DNA from: Patescibacteria group bacterium UBA6023
Lineage (GTDB): Bacteria; Patescibacteriota; Minisyncoccia; Phycocordibacterales; UBA6899
Length of the DNA: 6,120 bases
Assembly (NCBI GenBank): GCA_002429425.1
Contig: DIZR01000027.1
Coordinates: 458-6,577, forward strand
Direction of reading: 5' to 3'
Made by a program: the position numbers and the translations under genes. This document shows positions 1 to 5,370 of the stretch, in pieces. Within the stretch, counting starts at the first letter, position 1; every line of letters begins with the position of its first letter. The notes beneath the pieces are model-generated. The model made no database searches and was not told the origin of the DNA. It worked only from the letters and a program-made list of their open reading frames with translations.

Positions 1-347
1 CATATAAAGTTACCTATGGTAGTGGGAGTGCAAATAAATTTTCCGCCGATCAAGGATACTCGGAGCATCAGCTTGGAACAACTGTTGATTTCAGTACCAA
101 GGGTCTTGGCTCGAAGTTTACCCTTATCGAGAAGGACAAAGCGTATGCATGGCTTACAGAAAATGCATATAAATATGGTTTTGTACTTTCATATCCCAAA
201 AAAAATATCTATTACATCTATGAACCTTGGCACTGGCGATTTGTTGGAAAGAGTTTGGCACTCCGATTGCATGATGAAAATAAATATTTTTATGACCTCA
301 TGCAACGTGAAATTGATCAATATCTTATTTCCATATTTGATAAATAG
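1..347 (+). CDS. VanY-type D-alanyl-D-alanine carboxypeptidase, C-terminal part (5' end outside window)
   Basis: Reading frame 3 (first full codon at base 3) is open to a TAG at 345-347 and encodes the last 114 residues. VanY/peptidase M15B enzymes are zinc peptidases that trim the terminal D-Ala from peptidoglycan stem peptides outside the cytoplasmic membrane. The family signature is complete here. SEHQLGTTVDF carries the first zinc ligands, His at 66-68 and Asp at 87-89. Further on are WLTENAYKYGF and then EPWHWRFVG, with the catalytic Glu at 222-224 and the third zinc ligand His at 231-233. An open frame starting at ATG 16 covers the same bases but gives no family resemblance and is a shadow. 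The missing N-terminus would be expected to hold a signal or membrane anchor. No clear terminator follows. The family call is firm; whether the protein is a D,D- or an L,D-carboxypeptidase cannot be seen. Confidence 0.9.
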   Translation, partial: YKVTYGSGSANKFSADQGYSEHQLGTTVDFSTKGLGSKFTLIEKDKAYAWLTENAYKYGFVLSYPKKNIYYIYEPWHWRFVGKSLALRLHDENKYFYDLMQREIDQYLISIFDK

Positions 348-411
348 GAAATAGTTGCAGAAAAATATGGTAGTGGTAGCGTAAGGATACTTATTATACG
401 TATTATTATTT

Positions 412-579
412 ATGACAAACCCAACTGAATACATTCCTGAAATAACTCCGCAGCCCGTTGTTCCAGAGATTGAAAGAGATAAAAAAGTTCCCATTGAAGT
501 AATTGATGGTGCACTTGAGCGATTTGATAGAGAGGAAGAGGTTACACCTGAGATAAAAAAATCCCCAACGATACATTAG
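412..579 (+). CDS. small acidic proline-rich hypothetical protein (55 aa)
   Basis: ATG at 412 opens a 55-residue frame ending in TAG at 577-579. The product starts MTNPTEYIPEITPQPVVPEI and continues as a charged, Glu/Asp/Lys-rich stretch containing VIDGALERFDREEE. It has no membrane segment, signal peptide or Cys. The composition (Pro and Glu rich, almost no aromatic residues) suggests a largely disordered protein with one short amphipathic segment around residues 29-43. I do not recognise a family. There is no Shine-Dalgarno. A TATTAT at 401-406 ends 5 nt before the ATG, close to the promoter spacing seen at other genes here, but no -35 match accompanies it. Open frames on the opposite strand overlap it and look less protein-like. 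It could be chance, so confidence is moderate. Confidence 0.45.
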   Translation: MTNPTEYIPEITPQPVVPEIERDKKVPIEVIDGALERFDREEEVTPEIKKSPTIH

Positions 580-614
580 TATAATATCACTATCCACCAT
601 GCAAATGGGTGCTA

Positions 615-642
615 TTGACTTCGTGGTGAGGCATGCTATCCT
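615..642 (+). promoter_or_regulatory. promoter of the cold-shock gene (TTGACT-16-TATCCT, extended -10)
   Basis: TTGACT at 615-620 and TATCCT at 637-642 are separated by 16 bp, with a TG at 634-635 forming an extended -10 (TGCTATCCT). The predicted start of transcription is near 649, leaving an untranslated leader of about 75 nt before the ATG at 725. A perfect TATAAT at 580-585 lies further upstream but has no -35 partner. Confidence 0.65.
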
Positions 643-647
643 AAGGG

Positions 648-724
648 CACAAAATTTTTGTGTGAAATATGTCGATTTTCTTAATTTACAATTTTTGTAT
701 TTTATTAGCTAACTAACCAACATC
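648..724 (+). promoter_or_regulatory. 5' leader of the cold-shock gene with two AU-rich hairpins
   Basis: The leader holds two inverted repeats. CACAAAATTTTTGTG at 648-662 is a perfect 7-bp dyad around one central base, sitting at the predicted transcription start. TACAATTTTTGTA at 687-699 has 5-bp arms and a 3-nt loop and is followed by TTTTATT. No Shine-Dalgarno precedes the ATG (last bases CTAACCAACATC). Long structured leaders are known to control cspA-type mRNAs in other bacteria. Whether this one responds to temperature is inference. Confidence 0.4.
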
Positions 725-922
725 ATGAAAGGAACAATTAAAAAGGTAACTGACAAAGGCTTTGGCTTCATCACTGGAGAGGGAATGGGAAAGGATCTTT
801 TCTTTCACTCAAACTCACTCGTAGGAGTATCGTTCGACGAACTTCGCGAAGGTGATATGGTCACTTTTGAAACAGAGGACACCCCAAAGGGAATGAGTGC
901 GGTCAACGTACAGCGCGCATAG
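725..922 (+). CDS. cold-shock domain protein (CspA family, 65 aa)
   Basis: This is a full-length single cold-shock domain, a five-stranded OB-fold that binds single-stranded RNA and DNA and acts as an RNA chaperone in the cytoplasm. MKGTIKKV opens the first strand. RNP1 is KGFGFI at residues 11-16 and RNP2 is LFFHS at residues 25-29. The end, KGMSAVNVQRA, matches the usual G.xAxNV finish. The length of 65 residues is typical. Compared with CspA (KWFNxxKGFGFI), the first surface aromatic is missing: KKVTD replaces KWFN, so one ligand-stacking residue is absent. The gene is a single unit with its own promoter, a long leader and a terminator. It has no Shine-Dalgarno. Several Csp paralogues exist in most genomes, so a specific letter is not assigned. 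Confidence 0.93.
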   Translation: MKGTIKKVTDKGFGFITGEGMGKDLFFHSNSLVGVSFDELREGDMVTFETEDTPKGMSAVNVQRA

Positions 923-937
923 TCTTGTGACTTCAAA

Positions 938-973
938 AAAACAATAAGCACCCGCAAGGGTGTTTTTTGTTTG
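938..973 (+). terminator. intrinsic terminator after the cold-shock gene
   Basis: CACCC (949-953), a GCAA tetraloop (954-957) and GGGTG (958-962) form a compact hairpin followed by six T. The stem can be extended by flanking A/T pairs (A run at 936-941 against the T run at 963-972), so it may also work on the opposite strand. It lies 16 nt after the stop codon and separates this gene from trhO. Confidence 0.85.
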
Positions 974-991
974 CGTGATATTTTTATACAC

Positions 992-1020
992 TTGCCCTTC
1001 TGTATGCTATGGAATATAAC
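992..1020 (+). promoter_or_regulatory. promoter of trhO (TTGCCC-17-TATAAC), predicted leaderless
   Basis: TTGCCC at 992-997 and TATAAC at 1015-1020 have the ideal 17-bp spacing. The -10 ends 6 nt before the ATG at 1027, which puts the transcription start at the initiation codon. The upstream in-frame ATG at 1009 lies inside the spacer and would not be transcribed from here. Confidence 0.55.
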
Positions 1021-1026
1021 TATGAC

Positions 1027-1938
1027 ATGCAACGTGAATACGAAATAATCATCTTTTATAAATATACGCATATTCGCAACCCTGAAGGATTTATGGAGTG
1101 GATGAGGACTACATGTCTCGAACTCGGATTACGTGGGCGAATTCTTATTGCACATGAGGGTATCAATGGAACCGTTGAGGGTACAAGTGCGAATATTCTT
1201 GAGTATGAAAAACGCATGCATGCACAAGATGGAAATGATGAGACATTCGCGAATCTTTCCGGCATGTGGTTTAAGCATAGTCCAGGTACGGGGAGTGCGT
1301 TTCCAAAGATGAAGATCAAGGTACGTGATGAAATTGTGACACTTGGTCTTGGAAAAGAAGGGGATATCGATCCGAATGAGATCACTGGAACACACCTTGC
1401 ACCGGAAGAACTCAAACAATGGATAAAAGATGGGGAAGATTTTACGATCATTGATATGCGCAATGATTATGAATTTAAAGTTGGACATTTTAAAGATTCA
1501 ATAAATCCAATGATGGAAAATTTTCGTGACCTCACGAAGGTTACTGCCGAACTCGATGCACTCAAGGAAAAGAAAGTCCTCACTGTCTGTACATATGGCG
1601 TACGCTGTGAAAAGGCATCGGGATATTTGAAGACACAAGGTTTTAAGGATATATATCAGCTTGATGGTGGTATCGGAACATATATGAAAGTATTCCCGGG
1701 CGAGGATTTTCTTGGGTCACTGTACGTTTTTGATGGTCGTATTACGGAACGCTTTACTGATAAGTATGAGGTGGTTGGGCATTGTGATCTCTGTGGAGAA
1801 AAAAGTGAGCGCTACGGCAATTGTGCAATTCCCGACTGCCACAAAAAACTTATTTTTTGTGCATCGTGTGAGGAAAGTGGGGTACAGTTGTTCTGCTCGG
1901 AGAAATGTCGTATGCATATTGCCCCCTTGAGCGTATAA
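1027..1938 (+). CDS. trhO: tRNA uridine(34) hydroxylase TrhO (YceA/UPF0176 family, rhodanese domain)
   Basis: TrhO makes 5-hydroxyuridine at the wobble position (U34) of tRNAs in an oxygen-dependent reaction. This is the first step toward cmo5U or mo5U and supports wobble decoding. From the ATG at 1027 the protein has 303 residues. The N-terminal UPF0176 domain (about 1-110) includes EGINGTVEG at 44-52 and FPKMKIKVRDEIVTLG at 92-107. A rhodanese domain follows (about 125-225), with the active-site loop CTYGVR at 188-193 inside CTYGVRCEKASGYL and the Cys nucleophile at 188. The C-terminal region binds zinc through eight cysteines (253, 256, 266, 271, 278, 281, 290, 294). The length is normal for the family. 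The start at 1027 is preferred because the promoter -10 ends 6 nt before it and the family usually starts just before the Y(Y/F)KYt motif, here FYKYTHI. The alternative ATG at 1009 adds six residues. Confidence 0.93.
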   Translation: MQREYEIIIFYKYTHIRNPEGFMEWMRTTCLELGLRGRILIAHEGINGTVEGTSANILEYEKRMHAQDGNDETFANLSGMWFKHSPGTGSAFPKMKIKVRDEIVTLGLGKEGDIDPNEITGTHLAPEELKQWIKDGEDFTIIDMRNDYEFKVGHFKDSINPMMENFRDLTKVTAELDALKEKKVLTVCTYGVRCEKASGYLKTQGFKDIYQLDGGIGTYMKVFPGEDFLGSLYVFDGRITERFTDKYEVVGHCDLCGEKSERYGNCAIPDCHKKLIFCASCEESGVQLFCSEKCRMHIAPLSV

Positions 1939-1958
1939 ATTTATAAAATAGCATAAGT

Positions 1959-2567
1959 TTATTCACTCTGCTTTTGCCTAGATCTTCTGCTTTCCCTGAT
2001 ATATTCGATGATGATCGGGAGTATGGAAAGTATGATGATGGCAACAATGATCCATTCAAGATAACGTCCCGCATTGGGAATGAAGTGTCCAACGGAGTAT
2101 CCAAATCCGAGTAACAGTGTACTCCAGAGTACTCCACCAATGATGTTGAATATCACAAATGTGCGATATTCCATTTTTGCAACTCCTGCAACAATTGGTG
2201 CGAATGTGCGTATGATGGGGACAAAACGCGCAAGCACAATTGCCTTTTTGCCATGATGTAAATAAAAAATATTTGCCTTCCTTGCGTGTGATTTTCGGAA
2301 GAGGAACGAATCTTGCTTATTGTAGATTTCTTCGCCAACCTTACTTCCAAATAAATAACCTAGATTATCACCGAGAATTGCTGCGGTGACTACGAGTACC
2401 CAGAGTATGAAAATATTAAAGTGTGCTTGCGAAGCAAGAAGCCCGACAGTAAAGAGAAGTGAATCGCCGGGAAGAAATGCACCGAAAAATAATCCTGTTT
2501 CTGCAAAGATCGCACCAGCTACTCCGATGTATCCAAGGCTGATAATAATATTTGAAATATGTTCCAC
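1959..2567 (-). CDS. DedA-family membrane protein (VTT/SNARE-associated domain)
   Basis: DedA proteins are multi-pass inner-membrane proteins. Characterised members flip or carry lipids such as undecaprenyl phosphate or phosphatidylethanolamine, and they affect membrane potential and envelope stability. From the GTG at 2567 the protein has 202 residues. Family landmarks are ETGLFFGAFLPGDSLL at 23-38 with the acidic Glu23 and the PGD turn, GDNLGYLFG at 66-74, and ARFVPIIRTFAPIVAG at 113-128 with the paired Arg114 and Arg120. Hydrophobic segments at about 8-22, 37-66, 109-130, 137-160 and 172-189 fit the re-entrant/transmembrane layout. The tail is basic (RESRRSRQKQ) and cytoplasmic by the positive-inside rule. 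An in-frame ATG at 2585 would add six residues but lies in the promoter spacer, so GTG is favoured. It is convergent with trhO, only 20 nt between stops. The lipid substrate cannot be told. Confidence 0.92.
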   Translation of the reverse strand: MEHISNIIISLGYIGVAGAIFAETGLFFGAFLPGDSLLFTVGLLASQAHFNIFILWVLVVTAAILGDNLGYLFGSKVGEEIYNKQDSFLFRKSHARKANIFYLHHGKKAIVLARFVPIIRTFAPIVAGVAKMEYRTFVIFNIIGGVLWSTLLLGFGYSVGHFIPNAGRYLEWIIVAIIILSILPIIIEYIRESRRSRQKQSE

Positions 2568-2573
2568 AACCCT

Positions 2574-2602
2574 AGTGTAAGGCATTTTACTCAGAAGCTC
2601 AA
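2574..2602 (-). promoter_or_regulatory. promoter of dedA (TTGAGC-17-TACACT), predicted leaderless at GTG
   Basis: On the minus strand TTGAGC (2602-2597) and TACACT (2579-2574) are 17 bp apart. The -10 ends 6 nt before the GTG at 2567-2565. The -35 box directly abuts the -35 box of the divergent nuclease promoter (2603-2608). Confidence 0.5.
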
Positions 2603-2630
2603 TTGCAGAACATCATCCATCGTGTAAAAT
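2603..2630 (+). promoter_or_regulatory. promoter of the nuclease gene (TTGCAG-16-TAAAAT), predicted leaderless
   Basis: TTGCAG at 2603-2608 and TAAAAT at 2625-2630 are 16 bp apart, with TG immediately before the -10. The -10 ends 6 nt before the ATG at 2637. The bases CGAGCA in between contain no Shine-Dalgarno. Confidence 0.55.
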
Positions 2631-2636
2631 CGAGCA

Positions 2637-3239
2637 ATGAAAGGATTTTACCCGTGGTTGTTTGCATTATTCGTCATGCTTTTGCTTACAAAATTTTTTG
2701 ACATGAGCATTCAGTATGTACGTCCGAACATTCATATGTCCGCACTCAATCATATGACTGAATTACCAGGGTTGAACCTTGTTGATATTTCAACAACGAC
2801 GGAAGAATTTCTCAGTGTCGTGAAGGTCGTTGACGGTGATACGATTGATGTAATGGAAAATGGCATGAAAGTACGCGTGCGTTTAATCGGAATCAATACA
2901 CCGGAAACGGTTGACCCGAGACGCATTGTCGAATGTTTTGGTAAGGAAGCTTCGCAAAAAACAAAAGGACTATTGTCGAATGGCATCGTGAAACTCGTGG
3001 GAGATTTATCGCAAGGAGATACTGATAAATATGATCGACGACTTGCATATGTATTTACTTCTGACGGAACATTTGTGAATCTTGAACTTGTGAAGCAGGG
3101 TTATGCATATGAGTATACATATCGCACTCCATACAAGTACCAAACTGAATTTAGGGAGGCAGAGCGTAATGCACGTGAGGCGGGTAGGGGACTCTGGGCA
3201 CCAGGGATGTGTGACACGAGCAAACATCGTGTGCAATAG
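2637..3239 (+). CDS. thermonuclease-like (staphylococcal nuclease homologue) protein with N-terminal membrane segment
   Basis: The 200-residue protein starts with a short basic tip and a hydrophobic helix (about 5-20, YPWLFALFVMLLLTKFF), followed by a linker to about residue 57. It is therefore an uncleaved anchor or a signal peptide, and the nuclease faces outside. The SNc OB-fold domain spans about 58-190. By alignment with staphylococcal nuclease, VDGDT at 65-69 gives Asp68 (Asp21), Arg82 matches Arg35, INTPE at 86-90 gives Glu90 (Glu43), and DKYDRRLAYV at 130-139 gives Arg134 (Arg87). The calcium ligand Asp40 is Asn87 here, a change I recall in other bacterial homologues with a VNTPET motif. 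PYKYQTEF and GLWAPG close the domain. Homologues degrade DNA and RNA in a calcium-dependent manner. Possible roles are nucleotide scavenging or uptake of DNA, which would suit a nucleotide-dependent symbiont, but that is inference. It diverges from dedA. Confidence 0.9.
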   Translation: MKGFYPWLFALFVMLLLTKFFDMSIQYVRPNIHMSALNHMTELPGLNLVDISTTTEEFLSVVKVVDGDTIDVMENGMKVRVRLIGINTPETVDPRRIVECFGKEASQKTKGLLSNGIVKLVGDLSQGDTDKYDRRLAYVFTSDGTFVNLELVKQGYAYEYTYRTPYKYQTEFREAERNAREAGRGLWAPGMCDTSKHRVQ

Positions 3240-3466
3240 TGCCTTTAGTGTTTATTATCTAGGTCGAACATTGATAATTTTTAGTGCGAGGAGAAACTAT
3301 TCTTGCGATTGATGATGCTCTTTTAGAATTGCAACGACTTCATTATCAGAAATCTGTGGAAAGTCTTCGTAGAATTGTCTGACGTCACAGGGTTGATGAA
3401 ATACGACTTATTATCCTCTTGAGGATTTTGGTGACCGATATTTTGATACTGTTTCGCAAGAGATAT
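3240..3466. other. convergent intergenic region with degenerate open frames
   Basis: This 227-bp gap separates the convergent stops of the nuclease gene and dinB. It has one weak hairpin, ATCCT-CTTG-AGGAT at 3413-3426, followed by TTT on the plus strand, which might end the nuclease transcript. On the minus strand the frame of dinB stays open for 47 codons after its TAA (3466-3326). A neighbouring minus frame is open over 3405-3300 and ends with TAG at 3297-3299. Neither frame has a start codon where a gene would need it. They could be remains of a frameshifted small gene, or chance. Confidence 0.4.
3413..3429 (+). terminator. weak hairpin, possible terminator of the nuclease transcript
   Basis: ATCCT (3413-3417), loop CTTG and AGGAT (3422-3426) are followed by only three T and then G. 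The stem is short and the T tract poor, and it lies about 175 nt past the nuclease stop, so the call is tentative. Confidence 0.25.
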
Positions 3467-4717
3467 TTATCCTATTGTTCCGATAATTGGAATATGGAGG
3501 CGAGCGAGAAATCGTTCGTCTCGCGATATGAAATTTGTTTTGCGTATTTTTTGTACATGCATACTCGAGGCGAGATGAATGAGTGGTTCACCAAATTTTG
3601 TATTCAGTAGATCAACTTCATGATGAATTTTTTCGAGTCGCTCCACGCGGAGTGTGGTGTCAAAAAGATTACGTTGTATTTCTCCTGCATTTGTTAGTGT
3701 TCCAAGCGTGACCCCGGTTGCGCGGTAAAGTATGTCTTCCTCATGAATATATTGAAGATGTTTACCAGCAAGTTCGATGAGTTCTTCCGGAGTGTTGGTG
3801 CTTTGGGAAAGTTTGAGTTCGATGCCACGGAATTGCAATCCTTGAGTTTTGAGAAAAAATGAAAAAGTTTTTCCCGCAAGTCCATGTTCACGTGCGCGTG
3901 CACAAACGACCTCGGTGTGGCGTGAGAGTTCGGCAAGTAAAAACCTTTGTGTACTGGTTGGTGGAGCAAAAGTTCTCGTGCGCATGAGTGATTGATACGG
4001 CGCGCGTTTGTCAGTATTCAGGGGGAGTGCATTTGTTCCTCGAAGTTCATACCAAATATCTTGGTATGGCTTTGCAAGCATTGCGGTCACCCAATGTTCA
4101 CTTTTTTGTGCAAAATCATATGCAGTGGTGACGGATGATTCTTTGAGAAACTCACTTGTTTGTGGGCCAATACCCCAGATATTTTCAATGGGTGTTTTTC
4201 GTAAGAAATCATTAATTGTGTTGGATTTAATTATTGTAAGTCCGTCAGGTTTTTTGTATTTTGAGCCAAGTTTCGCAAGAACCTTGGTGGGGGCAATACC
4301 AATAGAAAATGTCATCCCGAGTTCTTGTTTGAGTATGGTTTTTATTTTCATCGCAATGTCCTCGTGAGACATCTTGAGTGAAATATTCATTGTGGTGATA
4401 TCCGCGAATGATTCATCGATGGAGTATCGCTCGAGGTGTGAAGTGTAACGTGCAATGATGTTATTCATGCGTTCTGAGAAAAGCGCATAGGACTCGTGAT
4501 CAGCATCAAGAAGAATTGCATCGGGGCAGATGCGCCGTACTTCAGCGAGTGTCATGCCGCGTTTTACTCCACACGCTTTTGCCTCATACGTCATCGCAAG
4601 CGCCATCCCGCGCTCTCGTCCGACGATGACGGGCTTTCCTCGGAGTGTTGGATTCTTCGCGACTTCACAGCCTGCAAAAAAACCATCGCCATCGACATGT
4701 AGTATGACTCGTTCCAT
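3467..4717 (-). CDS. dinB: Y-family translesion DNA polymerase (DinB/UmuC type)
   Basis: Y-family polymerases copy damaged DNA templates with low fidelity during the SOS response. This 416-residue protein is complete. The palm starts with HVDGDGFFAGCE at 7-18, giving the metal ligand Asp9 and the steric-gate Phe14. YSIDESFAD at 98-106 supplies Asp101 and the catalytic Glu102. SIGIAPTKVLAKLGSKYKKP at 138-157 is the fingers/palm signature. A helix-hairpin-helix lies at about 180-191 (WGIGPQT). The little-finger domain covers about 240-345. QRNLFD at 348-353 fits the pentapeptide that binds the DNA polymerase sliding clamp, and it is followed by about 60 more residues, as in UmuC and ImuB rather than E. 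coli DinB, where the motif is terminal. FAGCE instead of FASVE also resembles UmuC. The start lies 6 nt after the lexA stop without a Shine-Dalgarno, so both genes share the LexA-controlled promoter and translation is probably coupled. Confidence 0.9.
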   Translation of the reverse strand: MERVILHVDGDGFFAGCEVAKNPTLRGKPVIVGRERGMALAMTYEAKACGVKRGMTLAEVRRICPDAILLDADHESYALFSERMNNIIARYTSHLERYSIDESFADITTMNISLKMSHEDIAMKIKTILKQELGMTFSIGIAPTKVLAKLGSKYKKPDGLTIIKSNTINDFLRKTPIENIWGIGPQTSEFLKESSVTTAYDFAQKSEHWVTAMLAKPYQDIWYELRGTNALPLNTDKRAPYQSLMRTRTFAPPTSTQRFLLAELSRHTEVVCARAREHGLAGKTFSFFLKTQGLQFRGIELKLSQSTNTPEELIELAGKHLQYIHEEDILYRATGVTLGTLTNAGEIQRNLFDTTLRVERLEKIHHEVDLLNTKFGEPLIHLASSMHVQKIRKTNFISRDERFLARLHIPIIGTIG

Positions 4718-4723
4718 AAATGT

Positions 4724-5293
4724 TTAATGATACTTGCGTACGACGGCACGTACCACGGCGGCAATAATCAGTCCTTCCTTGGGATGAATATCTTTGTATT
4801 TCGCATTCGCTGCTTCGAGGTACGGGACACCATTTTTCACGCGATAATATTTCATCGTCCATGCGCCATCGACTTCGGCAATGACGATACTACCGACCTT
4901 GGCGTTATTTGTGCGTTCGACGATGACCATGTCTCCCTCAATAATTCCCGCATCTTTCATTGAATCACCTTTGACGCGAAGCATGTATGAGGCGTCGCGT
5001 GCGGGGATGAGATAATCATCAAGTGATAATTTATCACCGACATCTTCTTCTGCGGGGGAAGGAAATCCCGCTTCGACGAGTCCGAGAAGACGAAGCCCGC
5101 TCCACGCACTTCCGGGGAGTAATTTCCCCTTCTTATCCTTTTCGATGAATCGTTCATCGACCAGTCTTGCAACAAGTTTAAATACTGAGGCCCGCGAACG
5201 GAAGCCAATGATGGGCATAAACTCTCCATATGATGGCATACGCCGGTGAGTATCGTAAAAGTGGCGTAGTGCTTTTTTGTATACTTCATCCAT
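4724..5293 (-). CDS. lexA: LexA repressor (SOS regulator, S24 autoprotease)
   Basis: LexA represses SOS genes and is inactivated when RecA filaments trigger its self-cleavage. From the ATG at 5293 it has 189 residues. The N-terminal winged-helix domain (1-62) includes a helix-turn-helix around MPSYGEFMPIIGFRSRASVF (19-38), aligned with the FRSxxA recognition helix of LexA. The cleavage site is VEAGFPSP with Ala75-Gly76. The catalytic dyad is Ser111 in VKGDSMKDAGI (107-117) and Lys148 in AWTMKYYRV (144-152). The 37-residue Ser-Lys spacing equals that of E. coli LexA (119/156). All parts needed for cleavage are present, unlike UmuD, which has no DNA-binding domain. An in-frame ATG at 5341 lies upstream of the promoter and is not the start. 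lexA heads a two-gene operon with dinB and is autoregulated through the box in its own promoter. Confidence 0.94.
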   Translation of the reverse strand: MDEVYKKALRHFYDTHRRMPSYGEFMPIIGFRSRASVFKLVARLVDERFIEKDKKGKLLPGSAWSGLRLLGLVEAGFPSPAEEDVGDKLSLDDYLIPARDASYMLRVKGDSMKDAGIIEGDMVIVERTNNAKVGSIVIAEVDGAWTMKYYRVKNGVPYLEAANAKYKDIHPKEGLIIAAVVRAVVRKYH

Positions 5294-5299
5294 TCCTAG

Positions 5300-5328
5300 A
5301 GTATAGCGAACATTTGTTCGCCGTGCAA
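5300..5328 (-). promoter_or_regulatory. promoter of the lexA-dinB operon (TTGCAC-17-TATACT), predicted leaderless
   Basis: On the minus strand TTGCAC (5328-5323) and TATACT (5305-5300) are exactly 17 bp apart. Six bases (CTAGGA) separate the -10 from the ATG at 5293-5291, so transcription should start at the ATG. The AGGA in this gap is one to two bases from the ATG, too close to serve as a Shine-Dalgarno. Confidence 0.75.
5306..5321. promoter_or_regulatory. LexA operator (SOS box, CGAACATTTGTTCG core)
   Basis: The core at 5307-5320 matches the Gram-positive LexA/DinR consensus CGAACRNRYGTTCG at every position when read on the minus strand (CGAACAAATGTTCG). One more G/C pair on each side makes 7-bp arms around a 2-base centre. 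The box fills the spacer between the lexA -35 and -10 elements, where bound repressor would block RNA polymerase. It is the only such box I find in the window. Confidence 0.9.
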
Positions 5329-5355
5329 CGAGTGCATACAAAATTTTTTCTTGTT

Positions 5356-5364
5356 TGCTATACT
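5356..5364 (+). promoter_or_regulatory. extended -10 promoter of the DJ-1-like gene (TGCTATACT), predicted leaderless
   Basis: TGCTATACT combines a TGn extension with TATACT at 5359-5364 and ends 6 nt before the ATG at 5371. The -35 is poor: CATACA at 5335-5340 with an 18-bp spacer is the best match. An extended -10 can compensate for that. Confidence 0.6.
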
Positions 5365-5370
5365 ATACAC

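Noticed and set aside
16..354. 112-residue plus-strand open frame at the window start
   Set aside because: It overlaps the VanY-type frame, which shows the full zinc and catalytic signature in frame 3; the 16-354 product has no recognisable features.
580..585. Perfect TATAAT as the cold-shock promoter
   Set aside because: No -35 match lies 15-19 bp upstream, and the TTGACT/extended TATCCT pair at 615-642 is far better placed.
599..712. 37-residue upstream ORF (MQMGAIDFVV...) before the cold-shock gene
   Set aside because: It runs across the cold-shock promoter and leader hairpins, has hydrophobic-random composition and no translation signal; most likely chance.
1935..1958. Terminator between the convergent trhO and dedA stops
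   Set aside because: Only A/T dyads such as ATAAATTTAT are present, without a GC stem or a proper T tract, so no terminator is called.
3264..3277. Second LexA box (CGAACATTGATAAT)
   Set aside because: Only the left half-site matches; the GTTCG half is absent.
3284..3382. Plus-strand GTG frame of 32 codons (VRGETILAIDDALLELQ...)
   Set aside because: It is very short, with no ribosome signal or promoter, and opposes similarly plausible minus-strand frames; it cannot be separated from chance.
5294..5341. Longer lexA start at ATG 5341 (16 extra residues)
   Set aside because: The extension would translate the operator and both promoter elements; the 5293 start fits the LexA N-terminus and the promoter geometry.
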